Assembly (NCBI GenBank): GCA_021531755.1
Contig: JADYUK010000011.1
Location: forward strand, 1-64,000
Reading direction: 5' to 3'
Origin: Hoylesella loescheii
Lineage (GTDB): Bacteria > Bacteroidota > Bacteroidia > Bacteroidales > Bacteroidaceae
Length of the DNA stretch: 64,000 nt
Part shown: positions 26,616 to 35,600 of the stretch, piece by piece
Position numbering within the stretch: the stretch's first letter is position 1
Layout of the letters: every line of letters begins with the position of its first letter
Made by a program: the position numbers and the translations under genes
Notes under the pieces: model-generated
The model's database searches: none
What the model was told of the DNA's origin: nothing
The model's input: the letters and a program-made list of their open reading frames with translations, nothing else

Positions 26616-26821
26616 CAACAGATAAAAGACATAACAATATATCACGGAACTTTTTGCATTTAAATTGTTTTTGGTCTAATCGTAATGCTCACATATGGCG
26701 CCTCGCGCGATTGAGGCAGTTAACGTGAGCGACCAGTATTTTAATCATAAATTAGTAGTTTTCTAACACATTAGTAGTTAATCTGACTATCGCGTTGTGA
26801 TAACGCGATAGTTTTATTTAT
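26616..26821 (+). ncRNA. Candidate small non-coding RNA
   Basis: A TATCTTTG box at 26608-26615 is followed by about 200 nt without an open frame, ending at a strong intrinsic terminator (26786-26820). The middle folds into a nested hairpin: GGTC/GACC outside, then GCTCAC/GTGAGC, an internal loop, and GCCTC/GAGGC closing an 8-nt loop (about 26671-26733). The -33 match is weak (TTG at 26579-26581 is 26 bp away). It does not look like tRNA, SRP RNA, tmRNA or RNase P. Size would fit a 6S-like or regulatory RNA, but I cannot assign a family. Confidence 0.4.
26786..26820 (+). terminator. Strong intrinsic terminator
   Basis: Perfect 11-bp stem ACTATCGCGTT/AACGCGATAGT with a 5-nt loop, followed by TTTATTTATT. 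No coding gene precedes it, which is the main argument for a small RNA upstream. Confidence 0.85.
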
Positions 26822-26897
26822 TATTATGTTTACTGGCCACCTGATGGAGAATATTGCAGTTTAGGACTTTCCCCCACAGCTTATGGGGGATTCCCCA

Positions 26898-26928
26898 TTG
26901 CAGGTATGGATATATATATGTAACTTTG
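26898..26928 (+). promoter_or_regulatory. Promoter of the small lipoprotein gene
   Basis: TTG at 26898-26900, 20 bp, TAACTTTG at 26921-26928, about 50 bp before the ATG. A CCCCCA/TGGGGG hairpin lies just upstream (about 26871-26889). Confidence 0.75.
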
Positions 26929-26980
26929 CACTCAGAAAAAAATAAGATAGAATCACTCACATTAGAAAAAACAGAAGGTT

Positions 26981-27538
26981 ATGAAAAAGCTTACATCACT
27001 CTTGACAATGCTGCTGCTCGCAGTGACATCGGTATCGCTCACATCATGTGAGGACGAGATGATAGCCGACACACTCGAAGGGACATGGGAGGGAAACATG
27101 TATATCTCCTCATATTATGACAACCGTTACTACGACGCCACATATTCTGAGATATGCTTCCTCCGCGACCCTCTCTCCTATACAACAGGCGATGGATACT
27201 GGGTGGACTATTATAGCGGCGCACCATGGGACTATATCGCAAACCATATACGCTGGAGCGTCTCTGACGGTGTCATACGCGTGAGATTCATGGAGGAGAA
27301 CTGCACGGTCTATATATACGATTACTACCTCTCTGGCAACCGCTTCGAGGGTGAGCTCGTAGATGAAGACAACAGGGTGAGGTTCTCTCTCAGACACACA
27401 TCGTCGCCTAACTGGGACGACTATGATTACTGGGGATATGACTCTTGGTACGCAAAGAAGAACCCCGGGCTCTCAACACGCTCGGCTGCTGACACAACAG
27501 ACGTGGAGAAGCCTAAGCGCGTAATAAGGACAAGATAG
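26981..27538 (+). CDS. Small acidic/aromatic lipoprotein, unknown function
   Basis: 185 residues. The signal peptide ends in the lipobox SLTSC (Cys23), so the protein is lipid-anchored. The body begins LEGTWEGNMYIS and is rich in Tyr, Trp and Asp, with alternating strands resembling a lipocalin-like single-domain barrel, a form common among Bacteroidales lipoproteins. The C-terminal 35 residues look disordered. It is a single-gene transcript with its own promoter and a strong terminator at 27574. No function can be assigned from sequence. Confidence 0.75.
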   Translation: MKKLTSLLTMLLLAVTSVSLTSCEDEMIADTLEGTWEGNMYISSYYDNRYYDATYSEICFLRDPLSYTTGDGYWVDYYSGAPWDYIANHIRWSVSDGVIRVRFMEENCTVYIYDYYLSGNRFEGELVDEDNRVRFSLRHTSSPNWDDYDYWGYDSWYAKKNPGLSTRSAADTTDVEKPKRVIRTR

Positions 27539-27573
27539 AGAGAAGAAAATGTCTCATAATGATAACCAACAGA

Positions 27574-27612
27574 CAAACCCCACCTGTAGCATCCAGCCTC
27601 AGGTGGGGTTTG
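27574..27612. terminator. Terminator after the lipoprotein gene
   Basis: Perfect 13-bp stem CAAACCCCACCTG/CAGGTGGGGTTTG with a 13-nt loop, 36 bp after the stop codon. A-rich and T-rich flanks suggest it may work in both directions, serving also the leftward ABC gene. Confidence 0.8.
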
Positions 27613-27670
27613 CATTGGTTGTCATCATTCGTCCTTCATCCTCATCGTCCTATGCACACAACATGCGGCA

Positions 27671-27760
27671 GGCTGCTCATTCATCCTGCGGATACTGGCA
27701 GGCTCCTAACTCATCCTTTGGATACTGCCAGGCTGCTCATTCATCCTGCGGATACTGGCA
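27671..27760. repeat. 30-bp tandem repeat (3 copies)
   Basis: Units start at 27671, 27701 and 27731; the first and third are identical (GGCTGCTCATTCATCC start) and the middle differs at 5 positions. It ends 8 bp before the ABC ATPase stop codon, downstream of that gene. Confidence 0.9.
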
Positions 27761-27767
27761 TGCCCGT

Positions 27768-28484
27768 TCATTCAGCCAGAAGCTGCTCGCTGCCAAGAGA
27801 GTCGTGGAGGTAATCACGGCTTCCGCACAGCAGCTTGTGGGACGATGTCATAAGCCACAGCGTATCGGCAAGCCGGAGAGCCATCTCCATATCATGCGTG
27901 GAGAGCAGGACTGCCTTGCCCGAGGCGGCGATGCGCCTCATGAGAAGCAGTGTCTCACGCTTGGAGGGATAGTCAAGGAATGCCGTCGGCTCGTCGAGAA
28001 GTATCACAGATGTCTGCTGGGCAAGAGCCTTGGCTATCATGACTTTCTGGCATTCACCATCTGAGAGGGTGCCTATGTGACGCTCCGCCAGATGTGATAT
28101 GCCCACAGTCAAGATGCTCTCACTCACTATACGCTCGTCATTGGCGGACAATGTGCCCCAAAGCCCGGTATATGGCGTGCGGCCGAGAGCCACAACCTCT
28201 GCCACCGTCAGCTGGCGGACATCAGGGCGGTGGGTGAGCACGACACTGACAAGACGCGACAGCGGGCCACGGGCCATGGACGATATCTCCTCTCCTCCTA
28301 TGGAGACACGACCATGGAGAGGAGGCAGGAAACCTCCCAGTGTGCGCAGGAGGGTCGACTTGCCGGTGCCGTTGCGCCCTATGAGACATGCCAGGGTGCC
28401 GGAGCGCAGAGTGGCGTCAAGATGGCATGCCACAGTATGGTGGCCATAGCCTATAGCGAGGTCAGAGATTGTCAATGTATTCAT
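27768..28484 (-). CDS. ABC transporter ATP-binding protein, iron-complex/cobalamin type
   Basis: 238 residues of the FecE/BtuD-like class that energises uptake of ferric siderophores, heme or cobalamin. Walker A GRNGTGKST (about 36-44), signature LSDGECQKVMIAKAL (about 140), Walker B VILLDEPTAFLD (about 160) and the switch His in LLSTHD (about 194) are intact. The usual permease and binding-protein genes are not adjacent, so it is an orphan subunit here. Its start codon lies inside the end of the helicase gene (23-bp overlap), which implies co-transcription and possible translational coupling. Confidence 0.9.
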   Translation of the reverse strand: MNTLTISDLAIGYGHHTVACHLDATLRSGTLACLIGRNGTGKSTLLRTLGGFLPPLHGRVSIGGEEISSMARGPLSRLVSVVLTHRPDVRQLTVAEVVALGRTPYTGLWGTLSANDERIVSESILTVGISHLAERHIGTLSDGECQKVMIAKALAQQTSVILLDEPTAFLDYPSKRETLLLMRRIAASGKAVLLSTHDMEMALRLADTLWLMTSSHKLLCGSRDYLHDSLGSEQLLAE

Positions 28485-30351
28485 AGAGACGTTTGTAGAA
28501 TGGATGGCGGGTCATAGTGGGCGCGTCGCCAAGGATTATGAGTTTCATGCGGGCACGCGTCATGGCGACATTCATGCGGCGCAAATCACGCAGGAATCCT
28601 ATCTGCCCCTCATCATTGGCACGCACAAGGCTGATAAGTATGATGTCACGCTCCTGCCCCTGGAATCCGTCGACAGTGTTGACGGTTATGAGATGACGGT
28701 ATGGCTTGAACCATGGGTCGGCTTTTATCAGATGGCGCAGAAACTGTACCTGGGCACGGTAGGGGGAGATGATGCCGACATCGATGCGCTCACTGAGGAT
28801 GCGCTCACGCCCCACCTTGTCAAAATAAAGCTGGAGGGCAGCGAGAGTCAGGCGGGCCTCGGTCTTGTTGATGCGCCCGTATGACTCGCCGACAAACTCC
28901 TCACGGCACGACATGTCGGCTGTGTCTATCCATAACATCGGTATGTCATAGTCGAGGACAGAGCGGTGGCGGACATCAGGGGCTGACTCTACCTTGCCGT
29001 GATAGAACCACTCTGAGGAGAAACGCATGATGTCCTCATTCATCCTGTACTGTGTCGTGAGCAGTGTCACAGCGTCAGGCTTCTGCCGCACGATGCGCTC
29101 CATGAGCGTCACACCGAGACCCTCACGCAGAGCCTCGTAGCTCTTCACCGTGGGCGGGAGCTGGCAGTGGTCGCCGGCAAAGACAACACGTGTGGCACGA
29201 CGGATGGGTATCCAGCAGGCTGCCTCAAGGGCCTGGGCGGCCTCGTCGATAAAGAGTGTGGCATACTTCTGACCCTCAAGGATGCGGTTGGCAGAGCCTA
29301 CAAGGGTCGACGCTATGACACGCGCCTCGCCGAAAAGCTGCTGGTTGATGGACATCTCTATCTCTGTCGCACGGGAGCGCAGACGGTCAAGCTTGTCATG
29401 GAAAGAGCGGTCGCCACGCTTGCGGTGGTGCCGCAGCTCGCGGATGGCTTTGCGGAGCGACCATAGCTGGGGATAGTCAGGGTGGGACTCAAACTGACGC
29501 TCGTAGGTGAACGACAGCATCTTGTCGTTGACACGCGTGGGGTTGCCTATGCGAAGGACAGGGACTCCGCGGTCGACAAGCTTCTCGGAAATCCAGTCGA
29601 CAGCCATATTGCTCTGTGCGCAGACCATGACCTGATTCTCACGCCGCAGGCACTCGACAATGGCCTCGACAAGAGTGGTCGTCTTGCCAGTGCCGGGAGG
29701 GCCGTGGACAATGGACACATCCTTGGCGCGCAACACCTCGTTGACAGCATGCTCCTGGGCTGGATTAAGCCATGGGACAGAGATGGGGGCGAAGGTGAAA
29801 CGCTGGAGGGGAAGGTCGGTATAGAAAAGGTCGCGAAGATAGGCAAGACGGGTGCCACGGGCTGAGATGACACGGCTCAGGGCATCGGACATGATACGAT
29901 AGCTCGTCTCGTCGAACGACAGCTGGACACCAAGACCGTCTGTGGCGGCAAGACGCAGCGACTGGACTGAATCCTCGCTGCCGATGATGATGACCATACG
30001 GTCAGCATCGACATACGAGACACTGCAGCCCCTTATATCATTGAGATAGGTTATCGACGACATGCCTGCTGCTGACTGCTGCGCCTTGAAGAAACTGACG
30101 GGCCGGCCATACTCGAAATTGTGGTCGGTATCGTCATCCTCGCGGCGGGTCACCTCTACACAATACTGGTTCAAGGAGTTATAATATGCCTTGCCGACTG
30201 ATAGAGGCCACCATGCGTCGCCACGTTTCAGCAGACGCCCCATGCCACGGGCTTCTGTCTGATGGCGGAACGCCTCGCGCTCAGCCTCATACTCTTTCTG
30301 TAGAAGAAGCTTCTGCTTCTCAAGCTCAAGGATGGGATTGGTATAGCTCAT
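28462..30351 (-). CDS. Superfamily 1 DNA/RNA helicase (UPF1/IGHMBP2-like)
   Basis: 629 residues. Helicase motif I HGPPGTGKTTT is near residue 216, motif II FIDEAAQALEA near 368, motif III GDHCQLPPTV near 392, then LLTTQYRMNEDI. Motif V/VI segments are VNTVDGFQGQERDIILISLVRAN and RRMNVAMTRARMKLIILGD near the C terminus. The N-terminal 200 residues form the OB/stalk-type region of this group. It unwinds nucleic acids with ATP; the specific role in Bacteroidales is not known. It overlaps the downstream ABC ATPase gene. Confidence 0.92.
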   Translation of the reverse strand: MSYTNPILELEKQKLLLQKEYEAEREAFRHQTEARGMGRLLKRGDAWWPLSVGKAYYNSLNQYCVEVTRREDDDTDHNFEYGRPVSFFKAQQSAAGMSSITYLNDIRGCSVSYVDADRMVIIIGSEDSVQSLRLAATDGLGVQLSFDETSYRIMSDALSRVISARGTRLAYLRDLFYTDLPLQRFTFAPISVPWLNPAQEHAVNEVLRAKDVSIVHGPPGTGKTTTLVEAIVECLRRENQVMVCAQSNMAVDWISEKLVDRGVPVLRIGNPTRVNDKMLSFTYERQFESHPDYPQLWSLRKAIRELRHHRKRGDRSFHDKLDRLRSRATEIEMSINQQLFGEARVIASTLVGSANRILEGQKYATLFIDEAAQALEAACWIPIRRATRVVFAGDHCQLPPTVKSYEALREGLGVTLMERIVRQKPDAVTLLTTQYRMNEDIMRFSSEWFYHGKVESAPDVRHRSVLDYDIPMLWIDTADMSCREEFVGESYGRINKTEARLTLAALQLYFDKVGRERILSERIDVGIISPYRAQVQFLRHLIKADPWFKPYRHLITVNTVDGFQGQERDIILISLVRANDEGQIGFLRDLRRMNVAMTRARMKLIILGDAPTMTRHPFYKRLYEYIDNL

Positions 30352-30384
30352 TAGTGTTCTGTGGTCTGGAAGAATGGTGGGGTC

Positions 30385-30540
30385 CGCGGCTCATGCGGGC
30401 ACGGGTAGCATAAACAGCGGCCACGTTCCAAAGGGATAAGTGCGACGGCTTGCGGCTCATGCGGTTACGGTTGTCATAAACAGCGGCCCTGTTCATAAGG
30501 GATATGGGGGACGGCCCGTGGCTCATGCGGGGTGCGGGTA
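30385..30540. repeat. 66-bp tandem repeat upstream of the helicase gene (about 2.4 copies)
   Basis: CG(C/T)GGCTCATGCGG recurs at 385, 451 and 517 of the 30-kb block, exactly 66 bp apart. Matching AGCATAAACAGCGGCC-type and CAAAGGGATA-type segments lie within each unit. The period is three times 22. The array lies between the ispF terminator and the helicase start, so it probably falls in the helicase leader or promoter region. Confidence 0.85.
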
Positions 30541-30546
30541 GCATAA

Positions 30547-30604
30547 AAGGGGACACGGCATTGCCACGCGCTCGGTGTGATGCGTGACAGCGGCGTGTCC
30601 CCTT
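30547..30604 (-). terminator. Terminator of the porV-ispF transcript
   Basis: AAGGGGACACG (30547-30557) pairs with CGTGTCCCCTT (30594-30604). On the minus strand the stem is followed by TTTATGC, giving a short U-run 60 bp after the ispF stop. Confidence 0.7.
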
Positions 30605-30665
30605 CTGGCTTCCTGTATGACACCATGCCGGCACCTGGTGATGGAGGCATGGGCAGTGAGGGAGC

Positions 30666-31145
30666 CTATCTCATTATCAGTGCGACGGCGTAGGCAGAGA
30701 TGCCTTCCTCACGTCCGGTGAATCCGAGGTGCTCTGTCGTCGTCGCCTTGATGGATATATTGTCCTTGTCAGTATCCAGACACTCTGCCAGACACTCACG
30801 CATAGCCTCGACATGAGGGTTTATCTTAGGGCGCTGTGCGCATATCGTGGCATCGATATTGCCGAGACGGTAACCACGCTCGCGCAGCATGGCGTACGTC
30901 TTGCGCAGCAGAATCTTCGAGTCAATGCCATCTGTCTCGGCCGATGTGTCAGGGAAATGGTAGCCTATGTCGCGCATGTTGGCGGCTCCGAGGAGAGCGT
31001 CGCAGATGGCATGGATAAGAACATCGGCGTCGCTGTGGCCAAGGAGACCAAGGGTGTGGGGTATCTGTATGCCGCCAAGCCATAGCTGACGGCCTTCAAC
31101 TAACTGATGGACATCATAGCCCATGCCTATCCTTATTGTTTCCAT
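30666..31145 (-). CDS. ispF: 2-C-methyl-D-erythritol 2,4-cyclodiphosphate synthase
   Basis: 159 residues from METIRIGMGYDVHQL. It catalyses ring closure in the MEP isoprenoid pathway, releasing CMP. Metal ligands and active-site motifs are present: GMGYDVHQL with Asp and His near residues 10-12, LLGHSDADVLIHAICDALLGA near 35-55, FPDTSAETDGIDS near 64 and TTTEHLGFTGREEGI near 135. Family-typical length. It follows porV by 31 bp and probably shares its transcript. Confidence 0.97.
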   Translation of the reverse strand: METIRIGMGYDVHQLVEGRQLWLGGIQIPHTLGLLGHSDADVLIHAICDALLGAANMRDIGYHFPDTSAETDGIDSKILLRKTYAMLRERGYRLGNIDATICAQRPKINPHVEAMRECLAECLDTDKDNISIKATTTEHLGFTGREEGISAYAVALIMR

Positions 31146-31176
31146 ATATGGGGAGAGAAGGGTGGGGGAAGATGTG

Positions 31177-32346
31177 TCAACGGCGCTGGAAAAGGTCTTT
31201 AAGGCCATCCATGTCGAACGAGAGGGAGAAACGGAGAGTCTGGTCGAGAGGGTTTGACTTGGCTGTCGCTATGACATAACCGACATCGAGAGAGAAAACA
31301 TTCATGCGGAATCCTGCTCCGACGGTGTAGTACTTGCGGTTGCCTTTGTTCTCAGACTCATGATGATAACCCGCACGGACAGAGAACTGGTCGTGGTAGA
31401 CATACTCCGCACCGAGACTCCACTGTACCTCCTGAAGCTCCTCCTTGAATCCGTTGGGAGCGTCAGAGAAACTCTTGAAGATGCCTGATATCGCTCCGAC
31501 ATCATAGTAGTCCTTCTGGACACGGTCCTCATACTCTGAGCTCGACTCGCCATCAAGCTGCTTGGGGTAGGTGGGGACAAGAAGCTTGTTGGCGTCGGCT
31601 GCTATCGTGAAACGGTTATACTCGTCAATAGGTACCATAAGAGAGAATCCGAGACGCATGTTCGTAGGGATAAACTCTGAATTGGTTGAGCCACCGAAAG
31701 ATATCTTTGAACCTATGTTTGAGATGTTCAGGCCGAGGCCAAGCTGACACTCACGCTGCCCGATGTTGAGATAATTCTGATAGTAGCATGATATGTCGGC
31801 AGCAAAGGCAGAGCCTGGGGAGGTGTCCTCGGTATAGTCATAGGTAAGGTCAGAGTATATCCAGCGTATAGCGGCGCCAATGGAGAACTTCTCGCTCAGC
31901 ATCATTGAGTATGCGACATCAAGCGACATCTCGTATGGATTGATGGTCATATCGTTAGAGCCCGCCTCGTCGCTCGAGGTGTATACCTCACCAAGAGAGA
32001 AATAACGGAGGGAGCCTGATACTGCTGAATAGTCGCCGATGCGGTAGTAGCCAGAGAGATATGCAAGGTCCATATCGCTGACAAGCTGGCGGAGCCATGG
32101 GGTATAGTTAAGCGATACGCCGGCACGGGAGATAGTGAACGGGTATTTTGCCGGATTCCAGTATTGGGACGCAACATCTGGGTCGGTGGCGACACCAACA
32201 TCACCCATACCGGCTGAACGTGCGTCAGGGGCTATGACCTGGGATGTCACGCTGGCGTTTACAGGGTTGAACATGTCCTGCTTGTCCTGAGCTGACGCAC
32301 ACAGGGAGGACAGGATGAGCAATAGGAAGGATAATCTGTACTTCAT
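31177..32346 (-). CDS. porV: Type IX secretion outer-membrane protein PorV
   Basis: 389 residues from MKYRLSFLLLILSSLCASA-Q, a clear signal peptide. PorV (LptO) is a FadL-like beta-barrel that shuttles cargo from the T9SS translocon to the sortase complex. The N-terminal block VNASVTSQVIAPDARSAGMG and VATDPDVASQYWNPAKY are signature sequences of the family, and the protein ends in a barrel strand. It is adjacent to porU, the arrangement also known from Porphyromonas gingivalis. Confidence 0.92.
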   Translation of the reverse strand: MKYRLSFLLLILSSLCASAQDKQDMFNPVNASVTSQVIAPDARSAGMGDVGVATDPDVASQYWNPAKYPFTISRAGVSLNYTPWLRQLVSDMDLAYLSGYYRIGDYSAVSGSLRYFSLGEVYTSSDEAGSNDMTINPYEMSLDVAYSMMLSEKFSIGAAIRWIYSDLTYDYTEDTSPGSAFAADISCYYQNYLNIGQRECQLGLGLNISNIGSKISFGGSTNSEFIPTNMRLGFSLMVPIDEYNRFTIAADANKLLVPTYPKQLDGESSSEYEDRVQKDYYDVGAISGIFKSFSDAPNGFKEELQEVQWSLGAEYVYHDQFSVRAGYHHESENKGNRKYYTVGAGFRMNVFSLDVGYVIATAKSNPLDQTLRFSLSFDMDGLKDLFQRR

Positions 32347-32600
32347 AAAATGGAGGACAACTGTGTTATGGTGGGAGAAACGGTGTGGCTGCCCAGAATG
32401 GATTGGCTGGCTGGGGAGCCGGTGACTGTGTCCCACGTTATTTATATTGTGCTGTTTCTTGTTTCTTGAACGGGGGCGTGGAGGATTAGATGCATATCAT
32501 GGATGGACTGATACGATATCAGGGATATGCCGCGACGGGATACCAGAAGGATGGAATGGCAGGGGATAATGCCACACATCGGTGACCGGAGGCATGGTTA

Positions 32601-35600
32601 TCAGAGGATGATAATCTTCTTCGCCTTTGATACGCGGCGGCTTCCATCACATGTTATGCTTACGCGGTAGAGATAGACACCGGAGTGTATCTTGCCGCCA
32701 GTCGATGTCAGGAGGTTCCAGTCGATATGCAGGGTAGACTCTCCCGAGAGAGAGTTGGACGTGATGGAGTGTATGTGGCGTCCGCTTGTGTCGAAGATAT
32801 CTATGGAGATGTCGACAGCAGAGCCGGGACGGTCATGCTGGACTATGAACGATGTCTGCTCACGGGCAGGGTTCCTCGTGGCATTGATATCTATGATAGA
32901 CGGTGACAGACCGCTGACGACATTGAACTGGAGAGTGGTCGTCGTGGGGTTGTTCATGATGTCCCAGACACGGAAACGGAGCTGGTGGCGCCCCGGAGTG
33001 AGCTCGGGGATGCTGTAATATGTGCTGCCAGAGGTGTACGAGCCGAAGTCGTATTGGAAATTGTCGTTTAGCGAGTACTGCCGGTCGACATCGTTGTCTA
33101 TGAATAACATCATGTCGTGGCCTATGCCGGCACCAGAGGCGTTTATGCCATCAGAGTCACGTATCTCTGCCACAAAGAATGGGGTGGAGTTGACATCGCC
33201 TCCGTTGACAAACTGGGGGGTGTTGAGATAGCAGTAGACTGACGGACCGATAGAGTCATTGAAAATCTCTTCTGAGCCACCAACAGTGAAGTGCTCGCTC
33301 TCGCCATGGGCTGTCTCGCTGCCGTCGGCGTTGTATGCGAAGAGGGTGATGAGTCCCTGCTCGCCTGAGTAGTTGATGTCTTTCGGCACTACAAAGTTTA
33401 TGGCGAAGCGGCCATTGCGGACACTGTCTGTTCCGGAGAAAAGCGTCTTCGTGCGGTCAAAGAACTGGAATGCTGTCTCTGTCGTAGGGTCGTTCATGAG
33501 ACATGTGCGCAGCTCACGATTGTCCTTGACAACGACAGAAACCAGGCCATTGAAGCTCTCCGCCTCTGTCTCGCCATCAGTGATATGGCCTGCTATGCGC
33601 ACACGGCTGTTGGCACGCAGCTCAGGGAGTGTGCCGCCAGATGTCGGGATGCCGTTGATGCTGTCTACAACACATCCCAGCAGTGGGGTGTTCAGAGACA
33701 AGGCAGGGTCGCCAAGAAGAGAATATTGGAGCTTGTTGTCTGTCCTGTCGCGCCCCGTCTCGACAAGATACTGTTTCGCAAGACGGTTGGCATCGCCTAA
33801 TGTCGTACGCCGTGAGCCTGTCCTTGACAGCGCATAGCGTGTGAAGGCTGAGTTCATCATCGTGTTGTAGTAGGCATATACGGTGCGCGTGGTGCCGTAG
33901 AATGCTATGCCTCCGCCATTTGGATTGGTCACGACACTCTCACCGATAGTCTCTGATATGCCGTCAAACGGGCCGATATCGCATGACGCTGTGAACCATA
34001 GGGGGAGGTTGGTGTTGGTGAAGGCGTCAAAATCGTTCAGCGTCAGGACATACTCATGGGATATGGCGTCGACAGCGCCGTGGCCGGCATAGTTCATGAT
34101 GAGCGCGCCACTCTGCTGCTGTGACTTGATGATTGTCTCACACTCGGGATACCTGCTGCCGACAGAGGTCTCGTTACGCTTGTACATATCCCACATGACC
34201 TTGCGGATATTGTAGCCGGGATAATTGACTATGGTCTCCTCTGCTACACGGTCGGCATCGCTCATGTGGAGGTTATAGTTGCCGTCGTCGCCCATGAAGC
34301 AGAGCGTGTTCTGCCATGTACCGACATTCTTGTTCTCCTTATAAGCGATAATCTTGTTCACTACAGCCTTGGCAGCCTCTGGCGATGTGACAGGGATACG
34401 GCCTATGCCGATATCCGGAATGCCGAGGAATAATGCCCCCGTTGACAGCGACTCGTTGTCGTCAAGCAGCCCTATGAAGTCGTCAGAGACATAGCAGTGG
34501 ACCTCGCTTATTGAGTTCTCGCTCTCGAAGCATAGGAGCATATCGTCGGCTGAGAGTGTGCGGCATCCGTCGGTAAGGAGCCTGTTGTCCCATACTCCGT
34601 CGCCGAGAAGCAGCAGATACTTGGGCTGTGACGCCTCGTCTGTGGCACGGTCGTAGAGCATCTTCATATAACGGCGGTAGGCGGAGACATCGGGTGTGCC
34701 GCTCGAGAACTCGTTGTATAGCTCGTCTGCCGGCACGATGCGCACTGTCATTCCGTCTTTCTGCTCGTGCAGCTCCTTCAGACGCTGTGCCTGTTCAAGA
34801 AGCTTCTGGGATGTCGGGATGATTATCGTGAGGTCGACAGCCTCGTCAGCATGGTGGTCCTGAAGGGTGATATTGTGGACATACTCTGCCGCGTCGAACT
34901 TCAATGTGTCAAGGTTGATGTCGTCGGCCGCCTTGTTAGCATATATCATGGCATAGTCAAGGCGCAGCGGACCGCCATAGGTGCAGCTCACCTTTATTGT
35001 GTTCACAGCCTTGAGGTTGTCCACTGGGAATGTTGAGCTGGCGAATATGGCTTTGTCATGGTCAGGGTCGGAGGAGACGCATACCCCTGAGCCGAGGAGC
35101 GAGTCGTTAAGCTCTATGCTGTAGCCTGACTGGTCTGAGCTGCTGACAACCACTGTCAGCTCTCCTCCGGCTGATGCGTCGGCATGGTCAGGCAGAGGGA
35201 TTGTGAGGGTGCGGAGAGTGGTTCCAGACCCTCCAGCTGTGGTTGTGGCCGTAGAGCGTATCTCAGTCTTCTCGACAAGGTTGCGCCCACCATGAAACCA
35301 TGCATAGGCATCTTGCTCGTAAAGGCTGTAATAGCGTGAGCAGTCGGCCCTCCACTCCTCTTTCAAGACATCAGCTGAGACTGTGTCCTGTGGTGTCTCA
35401 AGCTCTGTTATGAAGTAGTAGCCGTAGTCTGAGTAAGGGTTGCGTGTCCGTGAGTCCATGCCACGCTGGCTCCAGGAGACTGGGCCACGGGCATAGAAGA
35501 CCCTCTTCCCGTTGACGATGGCTACCGCTGTCGGGGAAAGGTCGTCGTGGCTGGAGAGATACTCTGGAGTGAGGACCTCAGGCACGAGATTGCCTCCGTA

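Noticed and set aside
26671..26733. Nested hairpin considered as SRP RNA or tRNA
   Set aside because: It lacks the GGAA-type apical loop and asymmetric loops of SRP RNA and has no cloverleaf, T-loop or CCA-proximal stem.
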